64,000 nt of DNA from Fictibacillus nanhaiensis (GTDB taxonomy: Bacteria; Bacillota; Bacilli; Bacillales; Fictibacillaceae): contig NZ_JAMBOD010000006.1 of NCBI RefSeq assembly GCF_023715445.1, forward strand, positions 1 through 64,000, given 5' to 3'. The translations under genes and the position numbers were made by a program. Below the pieces are notes generated by a model. That model searched no databases. It was not told the DNA's origin and saw only the letters and a list, made by a program, of their open reading frames with translations. Position 1 is the stretch's first letter, and each line of letters opens with the position of its first letter. Positions 35,956 through 43,776 of the stretch are shown here, one piece after another.

Positions 35956-35993
35956 AATAAAATCCGCTGCATCCCTGTCAGCGGATTTTTGAT
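35956..35993 (-). terminator. Terminator of the YjbQ-family gene
   Basis: AAAATCCGCTG/CAGCGGATTTT stem on the minus strand. Confidence 0.8.
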
Positions 35994-35997
35994 AGAT

Positions 35998-36399
35998 TTA
36001 ATTAGAAATAATTTCAACCTGATAGTTCCTCTGTCTCGGACCATCAAATTCACAAAAATAGATGCCTTGCCATTTTCCTAGGAGCAATTCACCGTTTTGT
36101 ATCAAAATAACTTGTGATGCTCCTACTGTGCTTGCTTTTAAGTGAGAAGCTGAATTTCCCTCTGCATGACGATACTTTGTGTGTTCCCACGGATACACCT
36201 CGTCAAGTCTCATCAGCATGTCTTTCACAACATCAGGATCAGCGTTCTCATTAATCGTTATTCCAGCAGTCGTATGCGGACAGTACACATACATAACACC
36301 GTCTTCCACCCGCTGTTCCTCAAGATACGCCTGCAGTGAACTCGTAATCTCATACATTTCGTCGCGCTGGTGTGTTTGAATCGTAAATGTTTGAGCCAC
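35998..36399 (-). CDS. YjbQ/UPF0047 family protein
   Basis: A 133-residue protein of the family annotated as secondary thiamine-phosphate synthase. Conserved His/Glu residues are in YCPHTTAGITINENADP and the C-terminal GKWQGIYFCEFDGPR. Activity in vivo is uncertain. The GTG start follows GGAGGGATAGGAA. Confidence 0.88.
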   Translation of the reverse strand: MAQTFTIQTHQRDEMYEITSSLQAYLEEQRVEDGVMYVYCPHTTAGITINENADPDVVKDMLMRLDEVYPWEHTKYRHAEGNSASHLKASTVGASQVILIQNGELLLGKWQGIYFCEFDGPRQRNYQVEIISN

Positions 36400-36459
36400 T
36401 TCCTATCCCTCCTCTACTCTTCTTAATTTGATGATTCCCTATAAAAAACCTTTTTATCT

Positions 36460-36500
36460 ATGAAAAAACCCCAAAAGGGAAATTCCTCTTGAGGTTTATT
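36460..36500 (-). terminator. Terminator of the rsgA-like gene
   Basis: AAACCTCAAGAGGAATTTCC pairs imperfectly with the following CCCTTTTGGGGTTTTTTC on the minus strand. Confidence 0.6.
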
Positions 36501-36507
36501 TTGTATT

Positions 36508-37569
36508 TTATTTTCGATGAACTCTTGTACGGTCACCAGCGATCTTTTTCCAGCGTGCTTTTTCAGCAAGTGCCAGCTTTTGATCCTCTTTCCTTGAAAA
36601 ATAAGCGAGTTCACGCTGAAGCTTTAAATAGCTGTTATAGCGCTCATCATTCAGTTCTCCGGTCTCGATAGCACTTCTGACTTCACATCCTGGCTCATTG
36701 TTATGTGTACAATCACGGAACCGGCAACGTTCAGCAAAAGACTCTATATCCTGAAAGCTTTGACTTAAGCTATTGTCACCTTCCCAGAGCTGAAGCTCGC
36801 GCATTCCCGGTGTATCAATCAGAATGCCGCCTTTTTCAAGTACGAGCAGCTCACGGTGAGTCGTCGTATGTTTTCCTTTTCCATCCTCTTCACGGATAAT
36901 GTTTGTCTTTAGTACTTCCTGACCAAAAAGCTTATTGGCGAGCGTTGATTTCCCGACACCAGAAGAGCCCAATAGCGCCACGGTCTCTCCTTCTTTTATA
37001 AAAGAAGATAGAGCATCAAGGCCTGTTTCGTTTTCCGCGCTTACTGCGAAAGTCGGTACTCCAAAAGCTATCGACTCAACCTCATCGATGTACTTCTGAA
37101 CATCTTCGCAAAGATCTGCTTTACTCAGAACAATAACTGGCACAGCCCCGCTTTCCCAAGCCATCAATAAATAGCGTTCCAGACGGCGCAGGTTAAAGTC
37201 CTGATTCAACGCATTTACTAAAAATACGGTATCTACGTTAGTCGCTACAATCTGTTCTTCTGTAGTAAGTCCTGCGGCTTTTCGGGAGAACTTGCTCTTA
37301 CGAGGCAGTATGCCGTGAATATAGGCTTTCCCTTCCTGGGGAACAGCTTGAACAGCAACCCAGTCACCTACTGCAGGATAATCGTGTCTTCCAGTAGCGT
37401 TGTATCGGATTTTACCCGTGATTTCTCCAAGTAATTCGCCATGTTCAGTCAGAACGTCATATAAACCTTTATGCTCTACACTGATCCTGCCTGGAACAAG
37501 TAATTGATTTTCATATTCTTTAAAAGCCTCTTCAAATGTTTGATTCCAACCTAGTGATTTTAAATTCAA
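36508..37569 (-). CDS. rsgA: Circularly permuted ribosome-assembly GTPase, RsgA-type
   Basis: A 353-residue GTPase with an N-terminal OB fold and permuted G motifs: the G4-like LSKADL comes first, then G1 GSSGVGKST and G3 DTPG. The zinc module CRFRDCTHNNEPGC follows near residue 290. RsgA matures the 30S subunit. It is not next to prpC/prkC as the canonical Bacillus gene is, so it is probably a paralogue. The TTG at 37569 is seven bases after GGAGGG. A long leader with two terminators and a short ORF precedes it. Confidence 0.87.
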   Translation of the reverse strand: MNLKSLGWNQTFEEAFKEYENQLLVPGRISVEHKGLYDVLTEHGELLGEITGKIRYNATGRHDYPAVGDWVAVQAVPQEGKAYIHGILPRKSKFSRKAAGLTTEEQIVATNVDTVFLVNALNQDFNLRRLERYLLMAWESGAVPVIVLSKADLCEDVQKYIDEVESIAFGVPTFAVSAENETGLDALSSFIKEGETVALLGSSGVGKSTLANKLFGQEVLKTNIIREEDGKGKHTTTHRELLVLEKGGILIDTPGMRELQLWEGDNSLSQSFQDIESFAERCRFRDCTHNNEPGCEVRSAIETGELNDERYNSYLKLQRELAYFSRKEDQKLALAEKARWKKIAGDRTRVHRK

Positions 37570-37599
37570 TGTAATACCCTCCGAATAAATGTTGTCTAT

Positions 37600-37638
37600 T
37601 TTTAAAAAATAAAAAAGAACCGCAATATACGGTTCTTT
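37600..37638 (-). terminator. Second terminator in the rsgA leader
   Basis: A 9-bp stem AAAGAACCG/CGGTTCTTT followed by TTTATTTTTT, only about 31 bases before the rsgA start codon. Confidence 0.8.
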
Positions 37639-37675
37639 ACAGAATAAAAGGTGCACAAATACCCCTTACTTCATA

Positions 37676-37709
37676 TAAAAAACCATGAACTGATGCACAG
37701 CCCATGGTT
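37676..37709 (-). terminator. First terminator-like hairpin in the rsgA leader
   Basis: A 7-bp stem AACCATG/CATGGTT with a 15-nt loop followed by TTTTATA, 42 bases after the short leader ORF. Confidence 0.6.
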
Positions 37710-37750
37710 AAAATGACAAATTTAATCGCAGAAATTACAAATCAAAAACG

Positions 37751-37834
37751 TTATCTGCTATTCTTCATTGTCCCAATAGGCTGTACAAGAAACAATACAC
37801 TCTCTGAAGTCAATCCTTTAAGTTGTCTCATCAT
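37751..37834 (-). CDS. 27-residue leader ORF upstream of rsgA
   Basis: Encodes MMRQLKGLTSESVLFLV followed by a ten-residue basic tail. GGAGGG sits 4 and 7 bases before the two successive ATG codons. It lies between a good promoter and two terminators ahead of the rsgA-like gene, so its translation, not its product, may matter. No homologue is recognised. Confidence 0.5.
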   Translation of the reverse strand: MMRQLKGLTSESVLFLVQPIGTMKNSR

Positions 37835-37879
37835 ACATCCCTCCTTGGGTTTTGTTAGAATAATTTTACTTCTTTCTTC

Positions 37880-37908
37880 ACTATACCAGTATATGCATTT
37901 TTTGTAAA
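37880..37908 (-). promoter_or_regulatory. Sigma-A promoter of the rsgA leader
   Basis: On the minus strand TTTACA, a 17-base spacer, then TATAGT with an extended TG one base before. Transcription should start near 37873, giving a leader of about 300 nucleotides. Confidence 0.65.
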
Positions 37909-37921
37909 TAGATGCTTACAT

Positions 37922-38980
37922 TTATTTTGTAATAGCAGAGTTGTCGTGATAGCCCTTTATGATTCTCTTGATCATCTCTTCATCCATTCTGAGAGATTTT
38001 TTACCGAGCATGGCAAGAAGTTCTTGTGTATTAGAATCATCAAAAGTAATGTTTCGGTTCAAGTAATTTTTATATACCTCAACCACATTATTTAAAAGCT
38101 TTTCTTCTTCATTTAGATTCGGTTCATAATCGTAAGGAGCAAGCTTGAAAAGTTCTAGATCAGCCTTCTCCCTCATGATTTGAAACACATCCGCACTCAT
38201 CGGCGGTTTGCTGTTTGTAATGTGGTAGATGTGATTTTCTCTGCCTTTTTGCAACACGTCTGATAAAACATCAGCTACATAATCTACAGGAACGAGATTC
38301 TGCGTACTGCCTTCTTCACACAACAAATGAAAAACACGGTCTGTTAATCCTTTTCTCTGAAATCTTTTCTTAAATACTTCCAGACTTCTCATTAAGCCAT
38401 AAAGCGTAAATTTCGAATCTGCTTCGCCTGTTTTTGAATCACCAATAATAATAGCAGGTCTTAGAATTGTAACGTTGAAGAATTCCTTATATTCCATGCA
38501 AAGGTGCTCTGCTCTGCACTTGCTTTCTTCATAAGGATTATTAAATGAACGGTCCAGCGAATGCAGTTCTTCTTTTGCCGTTTCGTCCATTCCTAACGTG
38601 TAGGCCGTACTCACATAGTAAAAATGAGAAACACCTATTTTTTTTGCTGCCTCAAGAGCATGTTTTGTACCTGTATAATTTATTTGAAAGAGTTCTTCTT
38701 TAAGATCGAGGTCAAACTTTACAAGTGCAGCCATGTGATAAAACACATCAATTTTATTTATAAGCACTTGTTCAGTTTCCTTGTTCATTCCCAGATCAGG
38801 ATCTGTGATATCCCCTTGAATAATATGAATATCGCCTTTAAGATCGGCAGTCTTTTGAAGAAGTTGTTCTGCTTTTTGTAAGTTGCGTGCCAGCACAAAT
38901 AATGTGTGTCCTTCACGTGCCAGATTTTGAATTAAGCGTCCACCTAAAAAACCGGTTGCTCCGGTAAGAAAAATAATCAT
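37922..38980 (-). CDS. Extended SDR, NAD-dependent epimerase/thioester-reductase-like
   Basis: A 352-residue protein. TGATGFLGGRL at residues 6-16 binds the nucleotide; YHMAALV, YVSTAYTLG and a catalytic YEESK follow. The C-terminal region (NLVPVDYVAD) resembles male-sterility/thioester-reductase proteins acting on acyl chains, but the substrate is unknown. Start after AAGGAACCGG. Confidence 0.82.
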   Translation of the reverse strand: MIIFLTGATGFLGGRLIQNLAREGHTLFVLARNLQKAEQLLQKTADLKGDIHIIQGDITDPDLGMNKETEQVLINKIDVFYHMAALVKFDLDLKEELFQINYTGTKHALEAAKKIGVSHFYYVSTAYTLGMDETAKEELHSLDRSFNNPYEESKCRAEHLCMEYKEFFNVTILRPAIIIGDSKTGEADSKFTLYGLMRSLEVFKKRFQRKGLTDRVFHLLCEEGSTQNLVPVDYVADVLSDVLQKGRENHIYHITNSKPPMSADVFQIMREKADLELFKLAPYDYEPNLNEEEKLLNNVVEVYKNYLNRNITFDDSNTQELLAMLGKKSLRMDEEMIKRIIKGYHDNSAITK

Positions 38981-39084
38981 TAAGCCGGTTCCTTCCTATT
39001 CCTATATCAGCATATTTTCTCTTCTATAGTAACACATCATCTTACAGTTGGAGCCGTATTCATGGGTTTTGTACGTACTTTAGT

Positions 39085-39208
39085 AAAGAAAACTTTGTTT
39101 GACACTAAGCCATATCCGTCAGTCTTAGTTGAACTTATATTCTTTTCCTAAACTTCTTTGGTCTCGTCGATGATCATACAGTTAACAAGTTACACTTTCT
39201 ATAAGTTC
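39085..39208. repeat. Interspersed ~120-bp intergenic repeat, copy C
   Basis: CAGTCTTAGTTGAACTTATA, CCTAAACTTCT, TCGTCG and GTTAACAAGTTA are conserved relative to copies A and B; the first hairpin has decayed (CTTTGTTTGACACTAAG). Confidence 0.7.
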
Positions 39209-39212
39209 AAAA

Positions 39213-39239
39213 AAATAAAGCCGCCGCAGCAGCTTTATT
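39213..39239 (-). terminator. Terminator of the peroxiredoxin operon
   Basis: AAAGCTGC/GCGGCTTT-type stem on the minus strand followed by ATTTTTTT. Confidence 0.75.
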
Positions 39240-39408
39240 TTTCATCATCTGGTTTTGCAATATTTACGGCTGGCATCTCATTGTTCATATAGTCAGTGGG
39301 ATGACCATCGTCTTCCCGGTTTTCATCATAGAAGAATTCATTGATTTCTTTTTCAGCGTGAGCTGTCGGATCTTCATATTGATTTTTGGATTTTTGTTCC
39401 TTGTCCAT
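39235..39408 (-). CDS. 57-residue acidic protein downstream of the peroxiredoxin
   Basis: Hydrophilic protein starting MDKEQKSKNQYEDPTAHAEK and containing EINEFFYDENRED. Start ATG at 39408 follows AGGAAGA inside the peroxiredoxin 3' end, two bases from its stop, so the genes are co-transcribed. Not recognised. Confidence 0.6.
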   Translation of the reverse strand: MDKEQKSKNQYEDPTAHAEKEINEFFYDENREDDGHPTDYMNNEMPAVNIAKPDDEK

Positions 39409-39410
39409 CG

Positions 39411-39878
39411 CTATTCTTCCTTTCCGCAGTTTTCGCAAGCTTTAAATACTTCCTCATATTGAAGTCTTTCGTTTGCATCAAACTTATGATTACAGTAACG
39501 AATAATGCCCTCTTGATCGATTACAAAACAAGATCGTTTCGCAGTACCATTCTCTTCGTTCAATACTCCAAAAGCTTTTGTCACTTTTTTATGCCAGTCG
39601 GCTAAAAGTGGATAAGGAAGTGTCCCAAGGCTAGCAGAAAAGACATTGTGTGAATAGATGTGGTCCACACTTATCGCAAGTACTTCAGTATTGGCATCTT
39701 TAAAACGCTGGTAATCCTCTTTCCAAGAGGTAATTTCCTTAATTCAGCCAGGTGTGAAGTCAAGCGGATAAAACGCAACAAGTACATTTTTATTGCCTCT
39801 GAAATCCGCTAAAGAAATATCTTTTTGAAGCGTGGATGGCAACGTAAAATCAGGTGCCCGATCGCCCGTTTTTAACAA
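39411..39878 (-). CDS. Peroxiredoxin (AhpE/BCP type) with UGA at the catalytic cysteine: probable selenoprotein
   Basis: Reading through one TGA (39744-39746) gives a 155-residue peroxiredoxin. It starts [19 protein letters not shown], reaches FYPLDFTPG, then the TGA as codon 45, then [14 protein letters not shown] and the rest of the fold ([21 protein letters not shown]). Codon 45 is exactly where the peroxidatic Cys sits in AhpE-like enzymes. The frame is otherwise intact. The TTG start at 39878 has GGAGG eight bases upstream. A SECIS-like hairpin follows the TGA. If TGA were a stop, no active enzyme could be made. Confidence 0.8.
39716..39730 (-). promoter_or_regulatory. Candidate bacterial SECIS element of the peroxiredoxin gene
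   Basis: On the minus strand a perfect 6-bp stem CCTCTT/AAGAGG with loop GGA; the apical GG begins 19 nucleotides after the UGA. It lies inside the coding frame, as bacterial SECIS elements do. Confidence 0.7.
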
Positions 39879-40037
39879 CTAACCCACCTCCTTAGTTCAT
39901 CAAGAATATAGTTCCCTGTTCCGTTAAAAGAAAACGTTGGAATATATAGTTATTGTTTAGAATATGCAGGAAGGTTAGAGCTTGTCTCCATATGTGCCTG
40001 TTAAGACACACGTCAACAGCGCTGGTTTTGTCGAAAA
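39879..40037. other. Gap upstream of the peroxiredoxin gene
   Basis: Apart from the ribosome binding site at 39887-39891 I see no gene or clear promoter here. Confidence 0.4.
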
Positions 40038-40140
40038 GCCTATAAATCATCATTTAGGGCCTATAATTTTTATAAAATAAAATTACGGCCTAAAACTTTA
40101 TGATTACGGCCCATAAATTTAAATTACGGCTTATAAATCA
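40038..40140. repeat. Diverged ~21-bp intergenic tandem repeat
   Basis: GGCCTATAAAT-like units begin at 40038, 40059, 40088, 40109 and 40129, linked by AAATTAC; spacing is 20-21 bases except one of 29. Sits between genes, like the other short arrays. Confidence 0.65.
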
Positions 40141-40154
40141 TTTTCCACCTAACA

Positions 40155-40188
40155 AAAAAGCCAGGAAGCTTAGCCCTGGCTTTCTTAA
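40155..40188 (-). terminator. Terminator of the acidic repeat protein gene
   Basis: AAAGCCAGG/CCTGGCTTT stem followed by TTTT on the minus strand. Confidence 0.85.
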
Positions 40189-40192
40189 AAAA

Positions 40193-41905
40193 TTATTTTA
40201 CTTCAACTACAATTGTTTCTTCGGCAGTTTCTTCTTCAGTTGCTGGCACTTCAACAACTTCAGGAGCATTTTCTTCTAAAACATCTTCAACTGCTAAAAT
40301 CGCTGCATTGATAGCTGCGTTAAGCTTTGCATTTTCACTAGCATTCTCAGCTGCCAAAGAACGGATCTTGTTTAAAAGAGCCGTAACTTTTTCAGTAACT
40401 TCTTCTTCAGTCGTAGTTTCTTCAGTTGCTGGTGCTTCCTCAGTTACTTCTTCTTCAATCGCAGTTTCTTCAGTCGCTGGTGCTTCCTCAGTTACTTCTT
40501 CTTCTGTTGTAGTTTCTTCAGTTGCTGGTGCTTCCTCAGTTACTTTTTCTTCTGTTGTAGTTTCTTCAGTTGTTTCTTCTTCAGCTGGCACTTCTACTGT
40601 TGCTGTAGCGTGTACCGCAGCGTTTGGTGCAGCGTGCAGCTTCGCATTTTCACTTGAACGCTCATACGCATTAGAGTTGATCTTGTTTTGAAGAGATTTA
40701 TTTTCTTTTACTTCTGTTTCTTCTTCAACAACTTCATCAGTTGTTTCTTCAATAGCCGGAGCTTCCTCAGTTACTTCTTCTTCAGTCGCAGTTTCTTCAG
40801 TTGTTTCCTCTTCAGCTGGCACTTCTTCTGTTGCTGTAGCATGTACAGCAGCGTTTGGTGCAGCGTGCAGCTTCGCGTTTTCACTTGAACGCTCATACGC
40901 ATTAGAGTTGATCTTGTTTTGAAGAGATTTATTTTCTTTTACTTCTGTTTCTTCTTCAACAACTTCATCAGTTGTTTCTTCAGTAGCCGGAGCTTCTTCA
41001 GTTACTTCTTCTTCAGTCGCAGTTTCTTCAGTTGTTTCCTCTTCAGCTGGCACTTCTTCTGTTGCTTTAGCATGTACAGCAGCGTTTGGTGCAGCGTGCA
41101 GCTTCGCGTTTTCACTTGAACGCTCATACGCATTAGAGTTGATCTTGTTTTGAAGAGATTTGTTTTCTTTTACTTCTTCTGCATCTTCAGACTCATCTTC
41201 ATCAGAATCTTCGTCTTCTTTCACTGCATCTTCGTCAGCGATAACATCTGTTTCCTCTTCTTCTTTAACAGGATTATCTTCATTTTCCTCTTGAACTTCT
41301 TCAGTTTCTGAGTCATCATCGTCTTCTTTTACAGCTTCTTCATCAGAATCAACATCCGTGTCTTCTTCGTTGCGGGTTGCATCCTTTTCTTCAGTTACAG
41401 TTTCATCAGTTTTACCCTCATCACTGTCCGCTTCAGGAATTTCAACTTCGATCACTTCAGTTTCTTCTTCCTCAACAGGAACTGTAACCTCAGTTGGCTC
41501 TTCTGTTACAGGCTCTGTTACAACTGGTTCTTCTTTTTCAGCTGGAACAGCATGAATAGCTGAGTTTGGAGCTGCGTGCTTTTTTGCAGTTTTACTTGCA
41601 TGCTCTGCACCTTGAGAGTGGCTCTTATCTTTAACTGATTTTTCGGCTTTTGCAGGCTTTTCAGCTTTTACAGGTTTAGAAGCTTTAACCTGTTTTTCTT
41701 CTTTTACAGGTTTTTGGCTAGGCTTTACGTATGTTTCATCTTTTGCCTGTACTTTCCCGTGAGATGCTTTTGCGCTTTGAGCGGCAATCGCTTTCTCCGA
41801 ATTATGACCAGCCGCTTCAGCAGCACCTGTTCCTACAACTGCCGCAAGAGTTAATGTTCCAGCAAATACTAAAGATTTTACAAATGTACGGTTGACTTTT
41901 TTCAT
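40193..41905 (-). CDS. Exported acidic repeat protein
   Basis: A 570-residue protein with a signal peptide (cut near GAAEAAG), a Lys-rich stretch (residues 45-110), a Glu/Asp-rich stretch, then three copies of a 77-residue repeat. Each copy begins KENKSLQNKINSNAYERSSE and NAKLHAAPNAAVHA, then runs of (T)EEE/EVTEEAPATEET. A diverged fourth helical unit lies near the C-terminus. No sortase motif, LysM or SLH domain is seen. It was probably shaped by tandem duplication of a 231-bp unit. Function unknown; a surface or spore-associated role is a guess. Confidence 0.75.
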   Translation of the reverse strand: MKKVNRTFVKSLVFAGTLTLAAVVGTGAAEAAGHNSEKAIAAQSAKASHGKVQAKDETYVKPSQKPVKEEKQVKASKPVKAEKPAKAEKSVKDKSHSQGAEHASKTAKKHAAPNSAIHAVPAEKEEPVVTEPVTEEPTEVTVPVEEEETEVIEVEIPEADSDEGKTDETVTEEKDATRNEEDTDVDSDEEAVKEDDDDSETEEVQEENEDNPVKEEEETDVIADEDAVKEDEDSDEDESEDAEEVKENKSLQNKINSNAYERSSENAKLHAAPNAAVHAKATEEVPAEEETTEETATEEEVTEEAPATEETTDEVVEEETEVKENKSLQNKINSNAYERSSENAKLHAAPNAAVHATATEEVPAEEETTEETATEEEVTEEAPAIEETTDEVVEEETEVKENKSLQNKINSNAYERSSENAKLHAAPNAAVHATATVEVPAEEETTEETTTEEKVTEEAPATEETTTEEEVTEEAPATEETAIEEEVTEEAPATEETTTEEEVTEKVTALLNKIRSLAAENASENAKLNAAINAAILAVEDVLEENAPEVVEVPATEEETAEETIVVEVK

Positions 41906-41966
41906 TATAATTCGCTCCTTAATTTTTCAAATGGTTGTTTTTACATCACTATTTCTCCATAAAAAA

Positions 41967-42785
41967 TTAAAGAGCAGTTTCCGGTGGTCTTGATGGCGGT
42001 GCGTTCACCCATTGACTTCTCAAGAGGTCCATTCTGCTAAAATACACAGAAACCTTTTCACTATCAGTAAAGATCAGCGGCAGAACCAGATTAGCCTTAA
42101 AGCTGGCTGATGCTGCAGCTCCATTTCCAACATCCTTTCCGGAAGTGGAATGAGAGGAAGTTTGCCCTGCATTTACTGGTATTGCCTTTGATGCTGGCTG
42201 AACAGGGATTTTTTCAGAAGGAATATCAATTGGAACCTTTGGAACAAGCTTTTTCAGCTGTTCTTTATTCTTCGGTTTTAAAGATTTCTTCTCTTTTTGA
42301 TCCTCTGTCAGCATATAAGGCAGCACTGATTTGTTCTTAGGTGCTTCTGTATGTATATAACTTGATGTCTCAGCCTTTTTCTTAACAGACTGTTTTATTG
42401 GAACATTCTTTTTAAGTTGTCCTTGAGGAACTGATTTTTTTATTCCGTTCGTATTTTCCTTTTTTTGAGGAGACTCTGTTTTCACAGCTGCAGGGTTCGT
42501 TTGCCTTACTTCAGTACTTTTTTCAGAACCGTTTGAGACGCGTGTTTTTTCTTTAGATTTCTGTGGCTTAGCCTCAGAAACTTCTGGTTTTGACACATTC
42601 TCTTTGCGTTCTGCCTGCTTAGGAATATGATCCGTTGCTTGATCCTGTTTAAGTTCCGATTGGTTGTTTTGTTCAGCAGTGGCATTACGTTTTTCTGCAT
42701 CTGCTTTCTCAGCAAAAACTTCAGCCGGAATAAAAAGGACGGCACCCGCGATCAAACCTTGCATAATAAGGTTTGGTATTCGCAC
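41967..42785 (-). CDS. Exported Lys-rich protein of unknown function
   Basis: A 272-residue protein with a signal peptide (to about residue 25, VFAEK), a long low-complexity Lys/Glu/Gln/Pro region (26-200) and a short ordered C-terminus (KVSVYFSRMDLLRSQWVNAP). The GTG start is preceded by GGGAGGTG. It is 61 bases upstream of the acidic repeat gene on the same strand; the opposite charges suggest the products could interact, which is only inference. Confidence 0.65.
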   Translation of the reverse strand: MRIPNLIMQGLIAGAVLFIPAEVFAEKADAEKRNATAEQNNQSELKQDQATDHIPKQAERKENVSKPEVSEAKPQKSKEKTRVSNGSEKSTEVRQTNPAAVKTESPQKKENTNGIKKSVPQGQLKKNVPIKQSVKKKAETSSYIHTEAPKNKSVLPYMLTEDQKEKKSLKPKNKEQLKKLVPKVPIDIPSEKIPVQPASKAIPVNAGQTSSHSTSGKDVGNGAAASASFKANLVLPLIFTDSEKVSVYFSRMDLLRSQWVNAPPSRPPETAL

Positions 42786-43006
42786 AAATTCACCTCCCTT
42801 CTTTCATCTATATAATACTACCAATTTGTGTGATATTTGTCGGTCTTTGTCCAAATTAGTCATTATTTCCTAAAGAGCCATAATTTCAAAAAAAATACAA
42901 GAGGAAGTTTGCCTTAAAATGAAGAGAAGTAAACAGCGTGTGAATGAAACTTTACCTGCAGAAAAACGTATAGCTAAAGAGAAGAACGAGAATAGGGGGA
43001 TTTTAT

Positions 43007-43738
43007 ATGAGAAGTGCTAATCCTGCTTTGAAAGGTACAACCTTTGATAAATTCAGAGGAATATCTGTCGGCAAACAGATGACACTGTCTGGGACAGTGT
43101 ATAAAACATTGATTTTATTGATAGTTTTAATGGCTTCTGCTTTTTATACTTGGCATCAATATAATTTAGGTAATACTGTAGGATATTTAATCTTAACAGG
43201 TTTAATTGGTGGGCTTATTACAGCTTTAATTATTGCTTTTGTTCCAAGAACAGCCCCGCTCCTTGCGCCTGTTTACGCAGCACTGGAAGGACTGGCAGTT
43301 GGCGGAATATCCGCAAGCTTTGAATCTCAATTTAATGGGATTACTCTCCAGGCTGTTGCTTTAACATTTGGAACATTGTTTGCCCTACTTCTTGCTTATA
43401 TGTTTCGGATCATAAAAGTCACACACAATTTCAGATTGATTGTTTTCTCTGCTACTGCAGGGATCATGCTAGTCTATCTTACAAGTTTTATCTTAGGATT
43501 TTTTGGAATCAGCATTCCCTACCTTCATAGCACAGGACCTATCGGCATTGGCATTAGCTTATTTATTGTCGTTATAGCGGCGCTGAATTTAGTACTGGAT
43601 TTTGACTTTATTGAATATGGGGCTAATCAGCGGGTTCCCAAATATATGGAATGGTACGGTGCATTCGGTTTAATGGTAACATTAGTCTGGCTTTATTTTG
43701 AGATTCTTCATCTCTTGGCAAAGCTTAGACGAAACTAA
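43007..43738 (+). CDS. Bax inhibitor-1/YccA-like membrane protein
   Basis: A 243-residue protein with seven helices in the BI-1/YetJ arrangement. A conserved acidic pair DFDFIEYGANQRVPKYMEWY lies near the end, where family members have the pH-sensing Asp residues of a calcium leak channel. Start after AGGGGGATTTTAT. Confidence 0.85.
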   Translation: MRSANPALKGTTFDKFRGISVGKQMTLSGTVYKTLILLIVLMASAFYTWHQYNLGNTVGYLILTGLIGGLITALIIAFVPRTAPLLAPVYAALEGLAVGGISASFESQFNGITLQAVALTFGTLFALLLAYMFRIIKVTHNFRLIVFSATAGIMLVYLTSFILGFFGISIPYLHSTGPIGIGISLFIVVIAALNLVLDFDFIEYGANQRVPKYMEWYGAFGLMVTLVWLYFEILHLLAKLRRN

Positions 43739-43743
43739 AACAA

Positions 43744-43776
43744 GAAGAGAAGCCAAATCGGCTTCTCTTTTCTTAT
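43744..43776. terminator. Bidirectional terminator
   Basis: AAGAGAAGCC/GGCTTCTCTT stem between convergent genes. Confidence 0.85.

Noticed and set aside
39411-39878. Reading the peroxiredoxin as a simple pseudogene
   Set aside because: The only defect is a UGA at the catalytic Cys codon, with a SECIS-like hairpin at the right distance and a second UGA gene of the same geometry in the window. Random decay would rarely hit that codon with that triplet.
40308-41555. Ser/Val- and Phe/Ser-rich ORFs opposite the acidic repeat gene
   Set aside because: They are antisense shadows of Glu/Thr-rich repeats, with no ribosome binding sites.
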